NCBI GenBank assembly: GCA_027658995.1
Contig: JAQDQK010000002.1
Coordinates: forward strand, 267,692 to 331,691
Length of the DNA stretch: 64,000 nucleotides
Source: Propionibacteriaceae bacterium AM104-82
GTDB taxonomy: Bacteria > Actinomycetota > Actinomycetes > Propionibacteriales > Propionibacteriaceae
Direction of reading: 5' to 3'
A model generated the notes under the pieces. That model was not told the DNA's origin. It saw only the letters and a list, made by a program, of their open reading frames with translations, and searched no databases. This document shows positions 16,855-25,224 of the stretch, piece by piece. The position numbers and the translations under genes are program-made. Numbering within the stretch: position 1 is the first letter of the stretch; every line of letters starts with the position of its first letter.

Positions 16855-16953
16855 GGGGTCAATCTACGGCCGAGGGGGACCTCCATCGGCGGTTTCCGCT
16901 GACCCCCTTGTCACGGGAGCACATGGGCCGTGCGACTGAAAGCCAGGGGCCTG

Positions 16954-16981
16954 TTTCTGAGCGTGCGCTTCCCGGTAGGGT
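16954..16981 (+). promoter_or_regulatory. Putative promoter of the CoA-transferase gene
   Basis: TTTCTG (16954-16959) and TAGGGT (16976-16981) are separated by 16 bp. Transcription would start near 16988 and give a leader of about 28 nt with a strong AAGGAGGA site. Confidence 0.4.
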
Positions 16982-17015
16982 GTGGCACAGCACCGTAATT
17001 CTTCAAGGAGGACAG

Positions 17016-18530
17016 ATGTCAGGTCGCATCCGTAGTGAGGCGTTCAAGAGCAAGGTGATGTCGGCGCACGACGCGGCCGAGCTGGTCAAGAATGGCTGGA
17101 ACATCGGCTTCTCGGGCTTCACCGGCTCGGGCTACCCCAAGGCCTTCCCCGAGGCGCTTGCTGCCGTCATCGACGCGGCGCACCACCAGGGTGAAGAGTT
17201 CAAGATCGGCGTCTGGACGGGCGCCTCGACCGCCCCCGAGCTCGACGGAGCCCTCGCCCGCACCGGCGGCATCTCGTACCGCGCCCCGTACCAGTCCGAC
17301 CCGGAGATGCGCACGGCCATCAACAACGGCACGTCGTACTACCAGGACATCCACCTGTCGCACATGGGCCCGCAGGTCTCGCAGGGCTTCCTCGGCAAGC
17401 TGCACCTCGCCGTCATCGAGGCGACCGCGATCACCGAGGACGGCGACATCATCCCGTCCTCGTCTGTGGGCATGAACCGCACCTACCTCGAGCACGCGGA
17501 CGCGATCATCATCGAGGTGAACTCGTGGCAGTCCGAGGGGCTCTACGGGATGCACGACATCTACGCCCCCGCCGGCTTCCTGCCCCCGAACCGGGTGCCG
17601 CTGCCCATCCAGCACCCCGGCGACCGGATCGGCGACAAGGTGATGAAGGTCGACGCCGACAAGGTGATCGCCATCATCGAGACGGACTCCCCTGACCGGA
17701 ACACCCCGTTCAAGCTCCTCGACGACGACTCGCGCGCCATCGCGAACAACCTGCTCGACTTCCTCGGCAACGAGGTGAAGCAGGGCCGCCTGCCCAAGAA
17801 CCTGCTGCCGCTGCAGTCGGGCGTCGGCAACATCGCCAACGCGGTGCTGGCTGGCCTGCTCGACGGCCCGTTCGAGAAGCTCACCTCCTACACCGAGGTG
17901 ATCCAGGACGGCATGGTCGACCTGCTCGACTCCGGCAAGCTGACGGTCGCCTCCGCCACCGCGTTCTCCCTCAGCCCCAAGGCTGCGGAGCGGATGAACG
18001 ACAAGGCGGCGCACTACGCCAAGAAGATCGTGCTGCGCCCGCAGGACGTGTCGAACCACCCCGAGGCGATCCGCCGGATGGGTGTCATCGCATGCAACGG
18101 CATGATCGAGGCCGACATCTACGGCAACGTGAACTCCACCCACGTGATGGGCTCGCGGATGCAGAACGGCATCGGCGGCTCGGGCGACTTCACCCGCAAC
18201 GGCTGGATCTCGTCGTTCGTGACCCCGTCGACGGCCAAGGGCGGCGCGATCTCCTGCATCGTCCCGATGGTCAACCACGTCGACCACACCGAGCACGACG
18301 TTCAGGTCATCATCACCGAGCAGGGCCTCGCGGACCTGCGCGGCATGGCCCCGCGTCAGCGCGCCAAGCTGATCATCGACAACTGCGCGCACCCGGACTT
18401 CAAGGAGCCGCTGCGCGAGTACGTCAAGCTGGCGGAGAAGAAGGCCAACGGCATGCACACGCCGCACGACCTCGCCACCGCGCTCGGCTGGCACGTCCGC
18501 TTCCTCGAGACGGGCACCATGGCCCAGTGA
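17016..18530 (+). CDS. Succinyl-CoA:acetate CoA-transferase (acetyl-CoA hydrolase/transferase family)
   Basis: The 504-residue enzyme belongs to the class I CoA-transferase group of AarC/SCACT. It swaps CoA between succinyl-CoA and acetate, the acetate- and ATP-linked branch of propionic fermentation. It shows GFTGSGYPKAFPEAL near the N-terminus, LPLQSGVGNIANAVL (about 265-280), and E294 in SYTEVIQDGMVDL, which matches the catalytic glutamate position of AarC. Later motifs are FSLSP and GSGDFTRNG. ATG 17016 follows AAGGAGGA. A strong terminator lies directly downstream. An acetyl-CoA hydrolase activity is the alternative reading. Confidence 0.93.
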   Translation: MSGRIRSEAFKSKVMSAHDAAELVKNGWNIGFSGFTGSGYPKAFPEALAAVIDAAHHQGEEFKIGVWTGASTAPELDGALARTGGISYRAPYQSDPEMRTAINNGTSYYQDIHLSHMGPQVSQGFLGKLHLAVIEATAITEDGDIIPSSSVGMNRTYLEHADAIIIEVNSWQSEGLYGMHDIYAPAGFLPPNRVPLPIQHPGDRIGDKVMKVDADKVIAIIETDSPDRNTPFKLLDDDSRAIANNLLDFLGNEVKQGRLPKNLLPLQSGVGNIANAVLAGLLDGPFEKLTSYTEVIQDGMVDLLDSGKLTVASATAFSLSPKAAERMNDKAAHYAKKIVLRPQDVSNHPEAIRRMGVIACNGMIEADIYGNVNSTHVMGSRMQNGIGGSGDFTRNGWISSFVTPSTAKGGAISCIVPMVNHVDHTEHDVQVIITEQGLADLRGMAPRQRAKLIIDNCAHPDFKEPLREYVKLAEKKANGMHTPHDLATALGWHVRFLETGTMAQ

Positions 18531-18544
18531 GCCACGGTTGACGA

Positions 18545-18576
18545 GACGGGGTCCGCGCTTCGGCGCGGGCCCCGTC
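18545..18576 (+). terminator. Intrinsic terminator after the CoA-transferase gene
   Basis: A 14-bp stem (GACGGGGTCCGCGC with GCGCGGGCCCCGTC, one G-T pair) closes a TTCG tetraloop and is followed by a modestly T-rich TTCGCGTGTTCC. Confidence 0.8.
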
Positions 18577-18687
18577 TTCGCGTGTTCCGGCACTCGACCT
18601 ACCCTCGCGTGTGACCGCCGGACGGCGACGCAATAGAGTGGGACGGCCCGGTGCGCGGGCGCGACTCATGAGAGGGGGCACCGCCAG

Positions 18688-19281
18688 ATGACGGTGATGA
18701 TTTCGGCCGCCATGACGTTCCTGCTCGTCATGGACCCGCTCGGAAACGTGCCGCTGTTCCTGACGAGTCTGCGCAACACCAAGGTGGAGCGCCGGCAATG
18801 GGTCATCCTGCGCGAATGCCTCATCGCGCTGGTCATCATGGTGTCGTTCCTGTTCATGGGCCGGGCCCTGCTGAACCTGCTGCACATCGAGGAGGCGGCG
18901 CTGAAGGCCGCGGGCGGCGTGATCCTGCTGCTCATCGCGATCCGGATGGTGTTCCCGACGCCCGAGAAGAACCTTTCGGAGCCCGTCACGCACGACGAAC
19001 CGTTCATCGTCCCGCTCGCGGTTCCCTACGTGGCGGGTCCGTCGCTGCTGGCCGTGATCGTGGTGTTCGTGAGCCAGGACCAGGGCAACTGGCCCTGGTA
19101 TCTCGGCGGCCTGGTGATCTCCTGGCTGATCACGACGGTGACCCTCTACTTCTCCGGATTCCTGCAGCGGGTCGTCGGCACCCGCGCGCTGGTCGCCGTC
19201 GAGCGCCTGATGGGCATGATCCTGGTGCTGCTCGCCGTGCAGATGATGTTCGACGGCACCAAGGCCTTCTTCGTCGGCTGA
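18688..19281 (+). CDS. MarC family integral membrane protein
   Basis: The 197-residue protein has six predicted membrane segments. The family opening is AAMTFLLVMDPLGNVPLFL, followed by a conserved AGGVILLLIAIRMVF and a VPYVAGPSLLAVIV segment near residues 112-125. MarC proteins are poorly characterised inner-membrane proteins whose early link to multiple antibiotic resistance was not upheld. GAGAGGGGG precedes the ATG. It stands alone between the CoA-transferase terminator and the convergent lhgO gene. Confidence 0.9.
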   Translation: MTVMISAAMTFLLVMDPLGNVPLFLTSLRNTKVERRQWVILRECLIALVIMVSFLFMGRALLNLLHIEEAALKAAGGVILLLIAIRMVFPTPEKNLSEPVTHDEPFIVPLAVPYVAGPSLLAVIVVFVSQDQGNWPWYLGGLVISWLITTVTLYFSGFLQRVVGTRALVAVERLMGMILVLLAVQMMFDGTKAFFVG

Positions 19282-19310
19282 CCGCGCGCCTCCGGCCGAC
19301 CCGACGCCGC

Positions 19311-20498
19311 CTACCGGGCGGCGACCCGTCCGCAGATGGCCTCCGCGATCGGTCGCGCCGACGTGGCCGCAGGGGACGGCGCGTTGACGACGTGCACCTG
19401 GCGCGGCGTCGACCGGAACATGAAGTCCTCGACCATCGAGCCGTCCTCCAGCACCGCCTGAGCCCTGATGCCCGCCGCATGGGGAAGCAGGTCCGCGAGC
19501 CCCAACTCCGGGCAGTACCGCCGGATCCTCGCCAGGTAGCCCGCCTTCACGACGGAGTTCCACTGCTCACCCAGCCCCGTGCGCAGCAGCCCGGGGATCA
19601 TCCGCCGGAAGCCGCGGAAGCAGACCAGGTCGGCGACATCGCGCCGGTCGAGCGACCACTTGGGGTATCCCTCGCGCGCAAGCCCGAGCACCGCGTTGGG
19701 CCCGACGGTGATCCCGCCGTCGATCATCGGCGTCAGGTGCACCCCGAGGAAGGGCATGCCCGGCTCGGGCACCGGGTAGATCATCGACGACACGAGACCC
19801 GATCTGGCCTCGGGCAGCCGGTAGTACTCGCCGCGGAACGCGACCATCGCGAAGCCGTCGCCGATGCCCGCCAGCCGCGCGACCCGATCGGCCTGGATGC
19901 CGGCGCAGGCGACCAGCCGCCTCGCCCTGATGGGAGCCCCGGTCGCCATCTCCACGGTGACGCCGCGCTCATCCTCGCCGATCCCGACGACCTCGGCGCC
20001 CAGCCTGATCCCGCCCCCGGCATCGCGGACCCGCCGGGCCATCGCCTCGACGACCCCCGGATAGCTGACGATGCCCGACTCGGCGACCCGGATCGCGGCG
20101 AGCCCGCGCACGTGGGGCTCGCCGCGGCGCAGTTCGGCGGCGTCCAGGCGTTGCGGCCGCAGCCCGTTCGCCACGGCCCGACCCTCCAACCCGGCCAACC
20201 GGTCGAGTTCTGCGGGCCTGGTCGCGACGATCAGCTTGCCCGGCACCCGGAAGGCGATGCCCTCCTCGGCGCAGAACCGCTTCGTCCAGGCCGAGCCCGC
20301 CCGGCAGAGCCGCGCCTTGAGGCTGCCCGGTTGGTAGTAGACGCCCGCGTGGATCACCCCGCTGTTGTGCCCCGTCTGCTGCCCCGCGAGCGCGCCCTTC
20401 TCGACGACCACGACGCTGGCGCCCGGGCGCCGCTCGAGATAGGTCATGGCGGTCGCCACGCCGACGATCCCGCCGCCGACGACCACCAGGTCGATCAC
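19311..20498 (-). CDS. lhgO: L-2-hydroxyglutarate oxidase/dehydrogenase
   Basis: The 395-residue flavoprotein of the DAO family begins with the dinucleotide-binding motif VVVGGGIVGVATAM and a terminal acidic VVVVEKG. The segment GHNSGVIHAGVYYQPGSLKARLC is diagnostic of LhgO/L2HGDH. It should oxidise L-2-hydroxyglutarate to 2-oxoglutarate, feeding electrons to quinone or oxygen. The GTG follows a GGAG. It is divergent from the FAD/Fe-S 2-hydroxyacid dehydrogenase gene, with a GntR-type operator in the 199-bp gap, which suggests co-regulation of enzymes for the two enantiomers of a 2-hydroxyacid. Confidence 0.93.
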   Translation of the reverse strand: MIDLVVVGGGIVGVATAMTYLERRPGASVVVVEKGALAGQQTGHNSGVIHAGVYYQPGSLKARLCRAGSAWTKRFCAEEGIAFRVPGKLIVATRPAELDRLAGLEGRAVANGLRPQRLDAAELRRGEPHVRGLAAIRVAESGIVSYPGVVEAMARRVRDAGGGIRLGAEVVGIGEDERGVTVEMATGAPIRARRLVACAGIQADRVARLAGIGDGFAMVAFRGEYYRLPEARSGLVSSMIYPVPEPGMPFLGVHLTPMIDGGITVGPNAVLGLAREGYPKWSLDRRDVADLVCFRGFRRMIPGLLRTGLGEQWNSVVKAGYLARIRRYCPELGLADLLPHAAGIRAQAVLEDGSMVEDFMFRSTPRQVHVVNAPSPAATSARPIAEAICGRVAAR

Positions 20499-20652
20499 CG
20501 GAGGCTCCAGTCGTCGCCGCTGCGGCGCACAGCGCGGTGCATCTCCATGCCGCGATTCTAGGAGCGCGCGGGCCGCCTCATCGACCGACGGTGTGGCGCG
20601 ACGCGCATAGCCGACCGCACCCTCGAAGCGGAAGACGACGGTGTAAGCTGGA

Positions 20653-20665
20653 TTGGTCAGACCAA
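20653..20665. promoter_or_regulatory. GntR/FadR-type palindrome in a divergent promoter
   Basis: TTGGTCAGACCAA is a 6-bp perfect dyad about a central A. The TGGTC-x-GACCA core matches operators of FadR-subfamily GntR repressors such as LldR, PdhR and GlcC, which respond to 2-hydroxy or 2-keto acids. It lies 33 bp before the dehydrogenase ATG. No GntR gene is present in the window. Confidence 0.7.
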
Positions 20666-20697
20666 ATCACAACGGCAGTGAATGGGGCACAGAACCA

Positions 20698-23535
20698 ATG
20701 TCGGTCACCACCTCGCGGGCTCACCTCGACACCTCCAACCAGGCGGGCGTGCAGGCCCTGCGGGCCGCGCTCGGCGCCGACGCCGTCAGCACGCGCGAAC
20801 TCGACCGGGTCGCGCTTGCGATCGACGCGTCGCACTACATCAACACCCCCGACGCGATCATGCGCGCCAGGAACGCCGCCGATGTCGCCACCGCCATGAC
20901 GGTCGCCCGCGAGGTCGGCTGGCCGCTGACGTTCCGCGCGGGCGGGTCGAGCCTCTCCGGGCAGGCGCTGTCGATGGGGCTGACCGTCGACGTGCGCCGC
21001 CACTTCCGCGACATCGAGGTCCTCGACGGCGGCGAGCGGGTCCGCGTGCAGCCGGGTGCCACCATCCGTCAGGTCAACGGCGCGCTTGCGACCTACAAGC
21101 GCAAGCTCGGGCCCGACCCGGCCTCCGAGATCGCCTGCACCATCGGCGGCATGGTCGCCAACAACTCCTCAGGCATGACCTGCGGCACCGAGAAGAACAC
21201 CTACCGAACCATCGAGTCGATGACGGTGGTGCTGCCGTCCGGCACCGTGATCGACACGGGCGCGGTCGAGGCGGACGACGAACTGCGCCGCCGCGAGCCA
21301 GCCCTTGTCGAGGTGCTGGAGCGGGTCCGCGACGAACTGCGCCGTCCCGACGTGGCGGCCGACCTCAGGCGCCGCTACGCGATCAAGAACACCATGGGCT
21401 ACGGCCTCAACTCGTTCCTCGACCACGACCGTCCCGTCAAGATCCTCGAACACCTGATGATCGGCTCCGAGGGGACGCTCGGCTTCGTCGCCGAGGCGGT
21501 CTTCCGCACCGTCAAGGTGCCTGCCCGCACGGCGACCGGGCTGCTGCTGTTCGAGTCCCTCGACGCCGCGACCACCGCGCTGCCGCACCTGGTCTACTCC
21601 GGGGCCGACGTCGTCGAACTGATCGACGCCGCGTCCATCCGTGCGATGGGCGACGACGCCCGCGACGTGCTCCCCGCTGGCTTCCAGGCGACGAACCAGG
21701 CGTCGCTGCTGGTCGAGTACCAGGCCGACGACGACGAGGGGATCGCCGAGCGGATCGCCACCGGCAACGCCACCTTCGCCGACCTCGGCGGCCTCGAATC
21801 CAGCCCCGAGATGACCCAGGACGCCAAGCGCCGCGACCAGATGTGGGTGATGCGCAAGGGCCTCTACACCAAGGTCGCACGGAACCGGCCGAAGGGCACC
21901 GCGGCGCTGCTGGAGGACGTCGCCGTCCCCATGGAGTCGCTCGGCGAGGTGTGCGCCGACCTGCAGGTGCTCTTCGACCAGCACAACTACGCAGACGCCG
22001 TCATCTTCGGCCACGCAAAGGACGGCAACATCCACTTCCTCGTCACCGAGGACTTCGCTGGCCCCGAGTCCCTGAAGCGCTACGAGGACTTCACCGAGGA
22101 CATGGTCCAACTCGTGCTCGACAAGCAGGGCACCCTGAAGGCCGAGCACGGCACCGGCCGGATCATGGCCCCGTTCGTGCGCCGCCAGTACGGCGACGAC
22201 CTGTACCGGGCGATGTGGGACGTGAAGCTCGCCTGCGACCCCGAACAGATCCTCAACCCGGGCTCCGTCCTGACGGAGGACCCGGAACTGCACCTGAAGA
22301 ACATCAAGTCGACCTCGCCGGTGCGCGAGGTGATCGACGACTGCGTCGAGTGCGGCTACTGCGAACCGGTGTGCCCGAGCCAGCACCTGACGACGACGCC
22401 GCGCCAGCGCATCGTCATCCAGCGCGCGATCCAGGAGGCGACGGCCAGCGGCAACCAGGCTCTGGCGGACACGCTGTTCGAGCAGGAGACCTACGACGTC
22501 GTGCAGACCTGCGCGGTCGACGGGATGTGTTCGACGGCCTGCCCGGTGCAGATCAACACCGGCGACCTGATCCGCGACCTGCGCAAGGAACGCCAGTCGG
22601 GCGCGCTGGACGCCGGCTGGAACGTCGCGGCCAAGCATTGGGCGGGCGTGCTGAGGATCGCCTCGGCGGGCATGACGGTCGTCGACCACGTGCCGACCCC
22701 CCTGGTGCGAGGCGCGCTCGGGGTGGCGCGCGCGGTCGTCGGCACCGACGTCGTGCCGACGCTCTCGAAGGAACTGCCGGGCGGCGGGCCGATCCGCGAC
22801 GCGGTCGCGGCCCACGACCCGGAGGCGATCTTCATGCCCGCCTGCGTCGGGTCGATGTTCGGCTCCGACCACGCCTGCGGCACCGGGGTCGCCGGGGCGG
22901 TGCGCGCGCTCGCCGCGGCCGCGGGCCTGCGACTGCGGACCCCTGACGGCATCCGCGAACTGTGCTGCGGCACCCCGTGGAAGTCGAAGGGCCTGGCGAA
23001 GGGCTACCAGACGATGAGCGAGAAGCTCGCCTCCTGGGTGGTCGACGCGACCGACAACGGCAGGCTGCCGCTGGTGTGCGACAACGTCTCGTGCACCGAG
23101 GGCGTCGTCGTGGCCCTGAAGAACCGGGGCATCACGAACGTGCCCGTCCTCGACGCGACGCAGTGGGTCGCCGAGCAGGTCGCACCGAAGTTGCCCGCCG
23201 TCGAGAAGGCGCAGCGGGCGGTGCTGCACCCGACCTGCTCGTCGACGCTGATGGGCGTCAACGACTACCTGACGTTCCTTGCAGGGCTGGTCGCCGACGA
23301 GGTCATCGTCCCGCAGGGATGGCGCTGCTGCGCCTTCGCGGGCGACCGCGGCCTGCTGCACGAGGAGTTGACGGCGACGGCGACGGCAGATGAGGCGCGG
23401 CACGCCAAGGAACTCGACGCGGACCTGTACCTGTCGCTGAACCGCACCTGCGAGTTGGGCATGACCCGGGCAACGGGCAAGACCTACACGCACGTCCTCG
23501 AGGAACTCGCGGCCCGCGTCGCCGCCACCATCTAG
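20698..23535 (+). CDS. FAD-binding and (Fe-S)-binding 2-hydroxyacid dehydrogenase (D-lactate / D-2-hydroxyglutarate type)
   Basis: The 945-residue protein contains a VAO-type FAD-binding domain (about 35-215, with RAGGSSLSGQAL and GGMVANNSSGMTCGT), a FAD-oxidase C domain (about 220-520, with HAKDGNIHF and GTLKAEHGTGRI), a ferredoxin-type domain (C549-x2-C552-x2-C555-x3-C559, then C605/C611/C615) and a C-terminal CCG module (CCGTPW near 758, HPTCSS near 845). This is the plan of Dld-II D-lactate dehydrogenases and YdiJ-like D-2-hydroxyglutarate dehydrogenases. Pairing with lhgO favours a role with the D enantiomer of a 2-hydroxyacid (inference). ATG 20698 is the first conserved start. Confidence 0.9.
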   Translation: MSVTTSRAHLDTSNQAGVQALRAALGADAVSTRELDRVALAIDASHYINTPDAIMRARNAADVATAMTVAREVGWPLTFRAGGSSLSGQALSMGLTVDVRRHFRDIEVLDGGERVRVQPGATIRQVNGALATYKRKLGPDPASEIACTIGGMVANNSSGMTCGTEKNTYRTIESMTVVLPSGTVIDTGAVEADDELRRREPALVEVLERVRDELRRPDVAADLRRRYAIKNTMGYGLNSFLDHDRPVKILEHLMIGSEGTLGFVAEAVFRTVKVPARTATGLLLFESLDAATTALPHLVYSGADVVELIDAASIRAMGDDARDVLPAGFQATNQASLLVEYQADDDEGIAERIATGNATFADLGGLESSPEMTQDAKRRDQMWVMRKGLYTKVARNRPKGTAALLEDVAVPMESLGEVCADLQVLFDQHNYADAVIFGHAKDGNIHFLVTEDFAGPESLKRYEDFTEDMVQLVLDKQGTLKAEHGTGRIMAPFVRRQYGDDLYRAMWDVKLACDPEQILNPGSVLTEDPELHLKNIKSTSPVREVIDDCVECGYCEPVCPSQHLTTTPRQRIVIQRAIQEATASGNQALADTLFEQETYDVVQTCAVDGMCSTACPVQINTGDLIRDLRKERQSGALDAGWNVAAKHWAGVLRIASAGMTVVDHVPTPLVRGALGVARAVVGTDVVPTLSKELPGGGPIRDAVAAHDPEAIFMPACVGSMFGSDHACGTGVAGAVRALAAAAGLRLRTPDGIRELCCGTPWKSKGLAKGYQTMSEKLASWVVDATDNGRLPLVCDNVSCTEGVVVALKNRGITNVPVLDATQWVAEQVAPKLPAVEKAQRAVLHPTCSSTLMGVNDYLTFLAGLVADEVIVPQGWRCCAFAGDRGLLHEELTATATADEARHAKELDADLYLSLNRTCELGMTRATGKTYTHVLEELAARVAATI

Positions 23536-23537
23536 CG

Positions 23538-23559
23538 ACGTCGACCTCCCGGTCGACGT
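23538..23559 (+). terminator. Hairpin after the 2-hydroxyacid dehydrogenase gene
   Basis: ACGTCGACC and GGTCGACGT pair perfectly around TCCC, starting 3 nt after the stop codon. No T-run follows. Confidence 0.5.
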
Positions 23560-23564
23560 AGCGC

Positions 23565-23635
23565 AACGACCACCGACTACTGCTCAACCCGCCGCCACCC
23601 GTGCGCGCCGCCTTGAGCAGTAGTCGTCACTCGTT
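23565..23635. repeat. Inverted repeat related to the element at 9016-9095
   Basis: CGACTACTGCTCAA (23574-23587) is exactly inverted at 23613-23626 with a 25-nt spacer, and flanking AACGA/TCGTT extends the pairing. Arm and flank (TTGAGCA...CTCGTTCCCGATCTGAACG) resemble 9016-9050, but the two units face the opposite way here (inside-out). Confidence 0.65.
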
Positions 23636-23724
23636 CCCGATCTGAACGTTCACAGTCGACCCGGCCTGCGACGAGCGGCGAATGCTGCTCAACGCCCGAC
23701 CCTCACCGCGCCGGAAAGTGCCAC

Positions 23725-23753
23725 TTGCGCGACTTACCTTCGATACTTATTCT
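23725..23753 (+). promoter_or_regulatory. Predicted sigma-70-type promoter of the sugar ABC operon
   Basis: TTGCGC (23725-23730) and TATTCT (23748-23753) are separated by 17 bp, the ideal spacing. The locus is a natural control point for the ROK repressor coded at the end of the operon. Confidence 0.55.
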
Positions 23754-23870
23754 TAGTGCAAGACGAAGGTGCGAGGATGCATCGAGTCGCACAGCTTCAC
23801 AGGCCTCATCCGCCACCCGACGCCCCGGCACCGACGCCGCGACGCGGGACCCCTTTCGAGAGGAACACCC

Positions 23871-25175
23871 ATGACACCCCCACGTTGGCTGGCGCTGAGC
23901 GCCATCGCCCTGGTCAGCGTCGCGCTCGCCGCCTGCTCACCGTCGGCGACCTCGACCCCGACACCGACCGACAAGCCCTCGACCCCCGCCACCGACGGCG
24001 GAGGAAGCAGCGAGCCCGCGAAGCCGGGCGGCAACCTCACCGTCTGGGTGATGGGCGACAGCTCGGCGCACTTCGACCAACTGGTCGACGGCTTCGAGAA
24101 GGAGACCGGCGCGACCGTCGAGACGGTCGCGATCCCCTGGGACGCGGTCGACCAGAAGTTCACCACCGCGGTCGCCTCCGGTGAGGGACCGGACCTGATC
24201 CAGATCGGCCTGTCGAAGCTGCGCACCTACGCAGACAGCGGCGCCCTCATGACCCTCGACGAGGCGACGGTGGCCGACTACCCCAACCTCGCGGCCAGCA
24301 ACTTCATCGACGGCATCGCGGGCGACGCGACCGCGGTCGAGGGCAAGGTCGTCTCGATGCCGTGGGTCTCCGACACCCGCGTGCTCTTCTACCGCACCGA
24401 CATCCTCGAGGCGGCAGGCATCAAGGAACCGCCGGCCACCTGGGATCAGCTCCGCGCCGACGCCAAGACCCTCGCCGCCCGCGGCGAAGGCCAGTACGGC
24501 TACTACATCCCGCAGTGGGACAGCGCCCTCCCCGTCGCCATGACGTGGAGCCAGGGCGGCGACATCGTCGCCGACGACGGCACCATCAACTTCGACACCC
24601 CGGCCTTCGCGAAGGCCGTCGATACCTACACCGGCCTCTACGCCGACAAGTCGGTGCCCACCAACGGCGACTTCGACCAGACGCAGGGCTTCATCTCCGG
24701 CGCCGCCCCGATGCTCGTCTCCGGCCCCTACCTGGCGGCCGCCATCAAGGACGCCGCACCCGAACTCGACGGCAAGTGGAACGTGACGACCATCCCGGCA
24801 GGCAGCAAGGCGACCTCGCTGCTCGCGGGCTCCAACCTCGGCGTCTGGGGTGGCACCGAGAACAAGGACGGCGCGCTCGCGCTGCTTGACTACCTGTCGG
24901 CCCCCGAGACACAGGTGCAGTGGTTCGAGATCGACGGCCAACTGCCCACCGCGAAGGCCGCCCTCGAGGACGCCAAGCTGACGGCCGACCCGTTGGTGGC
25001 CGTCTACTCCAAGCAGTTGCAGGACGCCCGCCTGCTGCCCCTGGTGCCGAACTGGGACGGCGAGACCGGCAAGGCGATGCTCGACTCGCTCAACGCCATC
25101 GTGCTGACCGGCGCAGACCGCGACTCGACGTTGAAGGCCCTCTTCGACGCGACCACCGGGACCCCGGCCCGCTGA
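23871..25175 (+). CDS. Sugar ABC transporter substrate-binding lipoprotein
   Basis: The 434-residue protein has a lipoprotein signal peptide with lipobox ALAAC (C22), a Ser/Thr/Pro-rich spacer and a family 1 solute-binding fold. That fold is seen from LTVWVMGDSSAHFDQLVDGFEKETG to the SMPWVSDTRVLFYRTDILEAAGI hinge motif. It captures an oligosaccharide outside the membrane for the permeases that follow. GAGAGGA precedes the ATG. The GH5 enzyme in the operon suggests a beta-glucoside or beta-glucan oligosaccharide as ligand (inference). Confidence 0.93.
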   Translation: MTPPRWLALSAIALVSVALAACSPSATSTPTPTDKPSTPATDGGGSSEPAKPGGNLTVWVMGDSSAHFDQLVDGFEKETGATVETVAIPWDAVDQKFTTAVASGEGPDLIQIGLSKLRTYADSGALMTLDEATVADYPNLAASNFIDGIAGDATAVEGKVVSMPWVSDTRVLFYRTDILEAAGIKEPPATWDQLRADAKTLAARGEGQYGYYIPQWDSALPVAMTWSQGGDIVADDGTINFDTPAFAKAVDTYTGLYADKSVPTNGDFDQTQGFISGAAPMLVSGPYLAAAIKDAAPELDGKWNVTTIPAGSKATSLLAGSNLGVWGGTENKDGALALLDYLSAPETQVQWFEIDGQLPTAKAALEDAKLTADPLVAVYSKQLQDARLLPLVPNWDGETGKAMLDSLNAIVLTGADRDSTLKALFDATTGTPAR

Positions 25176-25224
25176 CGGAGCCGCCCGGGCGCGGCCCCCA
25201 CCGCGCCCGGGCACACCACCAACC

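Larger units (their letters stand above)
23536..23870. other. 335-bp gene-free stretch
   Basis: In order, it holds a likely terminator (23538-23559), an inverted-repeat element (23565-23635), a predicted promoter (23725-23753) and a leader of about 110 nt before the sugar-binding protein gene. I see no credible small open reading frame. Confidence 0.6.

Noticed and set aside
20682-23493. Very long open frames (over 700 codons) in other frames of the 2-hydroxyacid dehydrogenase gene
   Set aside because: They are Arg/Ala/Gly-rich or Val/Gly-rich shadows of a high-GC3 gene with no motif; the true frame has complete FAD and Fe-S signatures.
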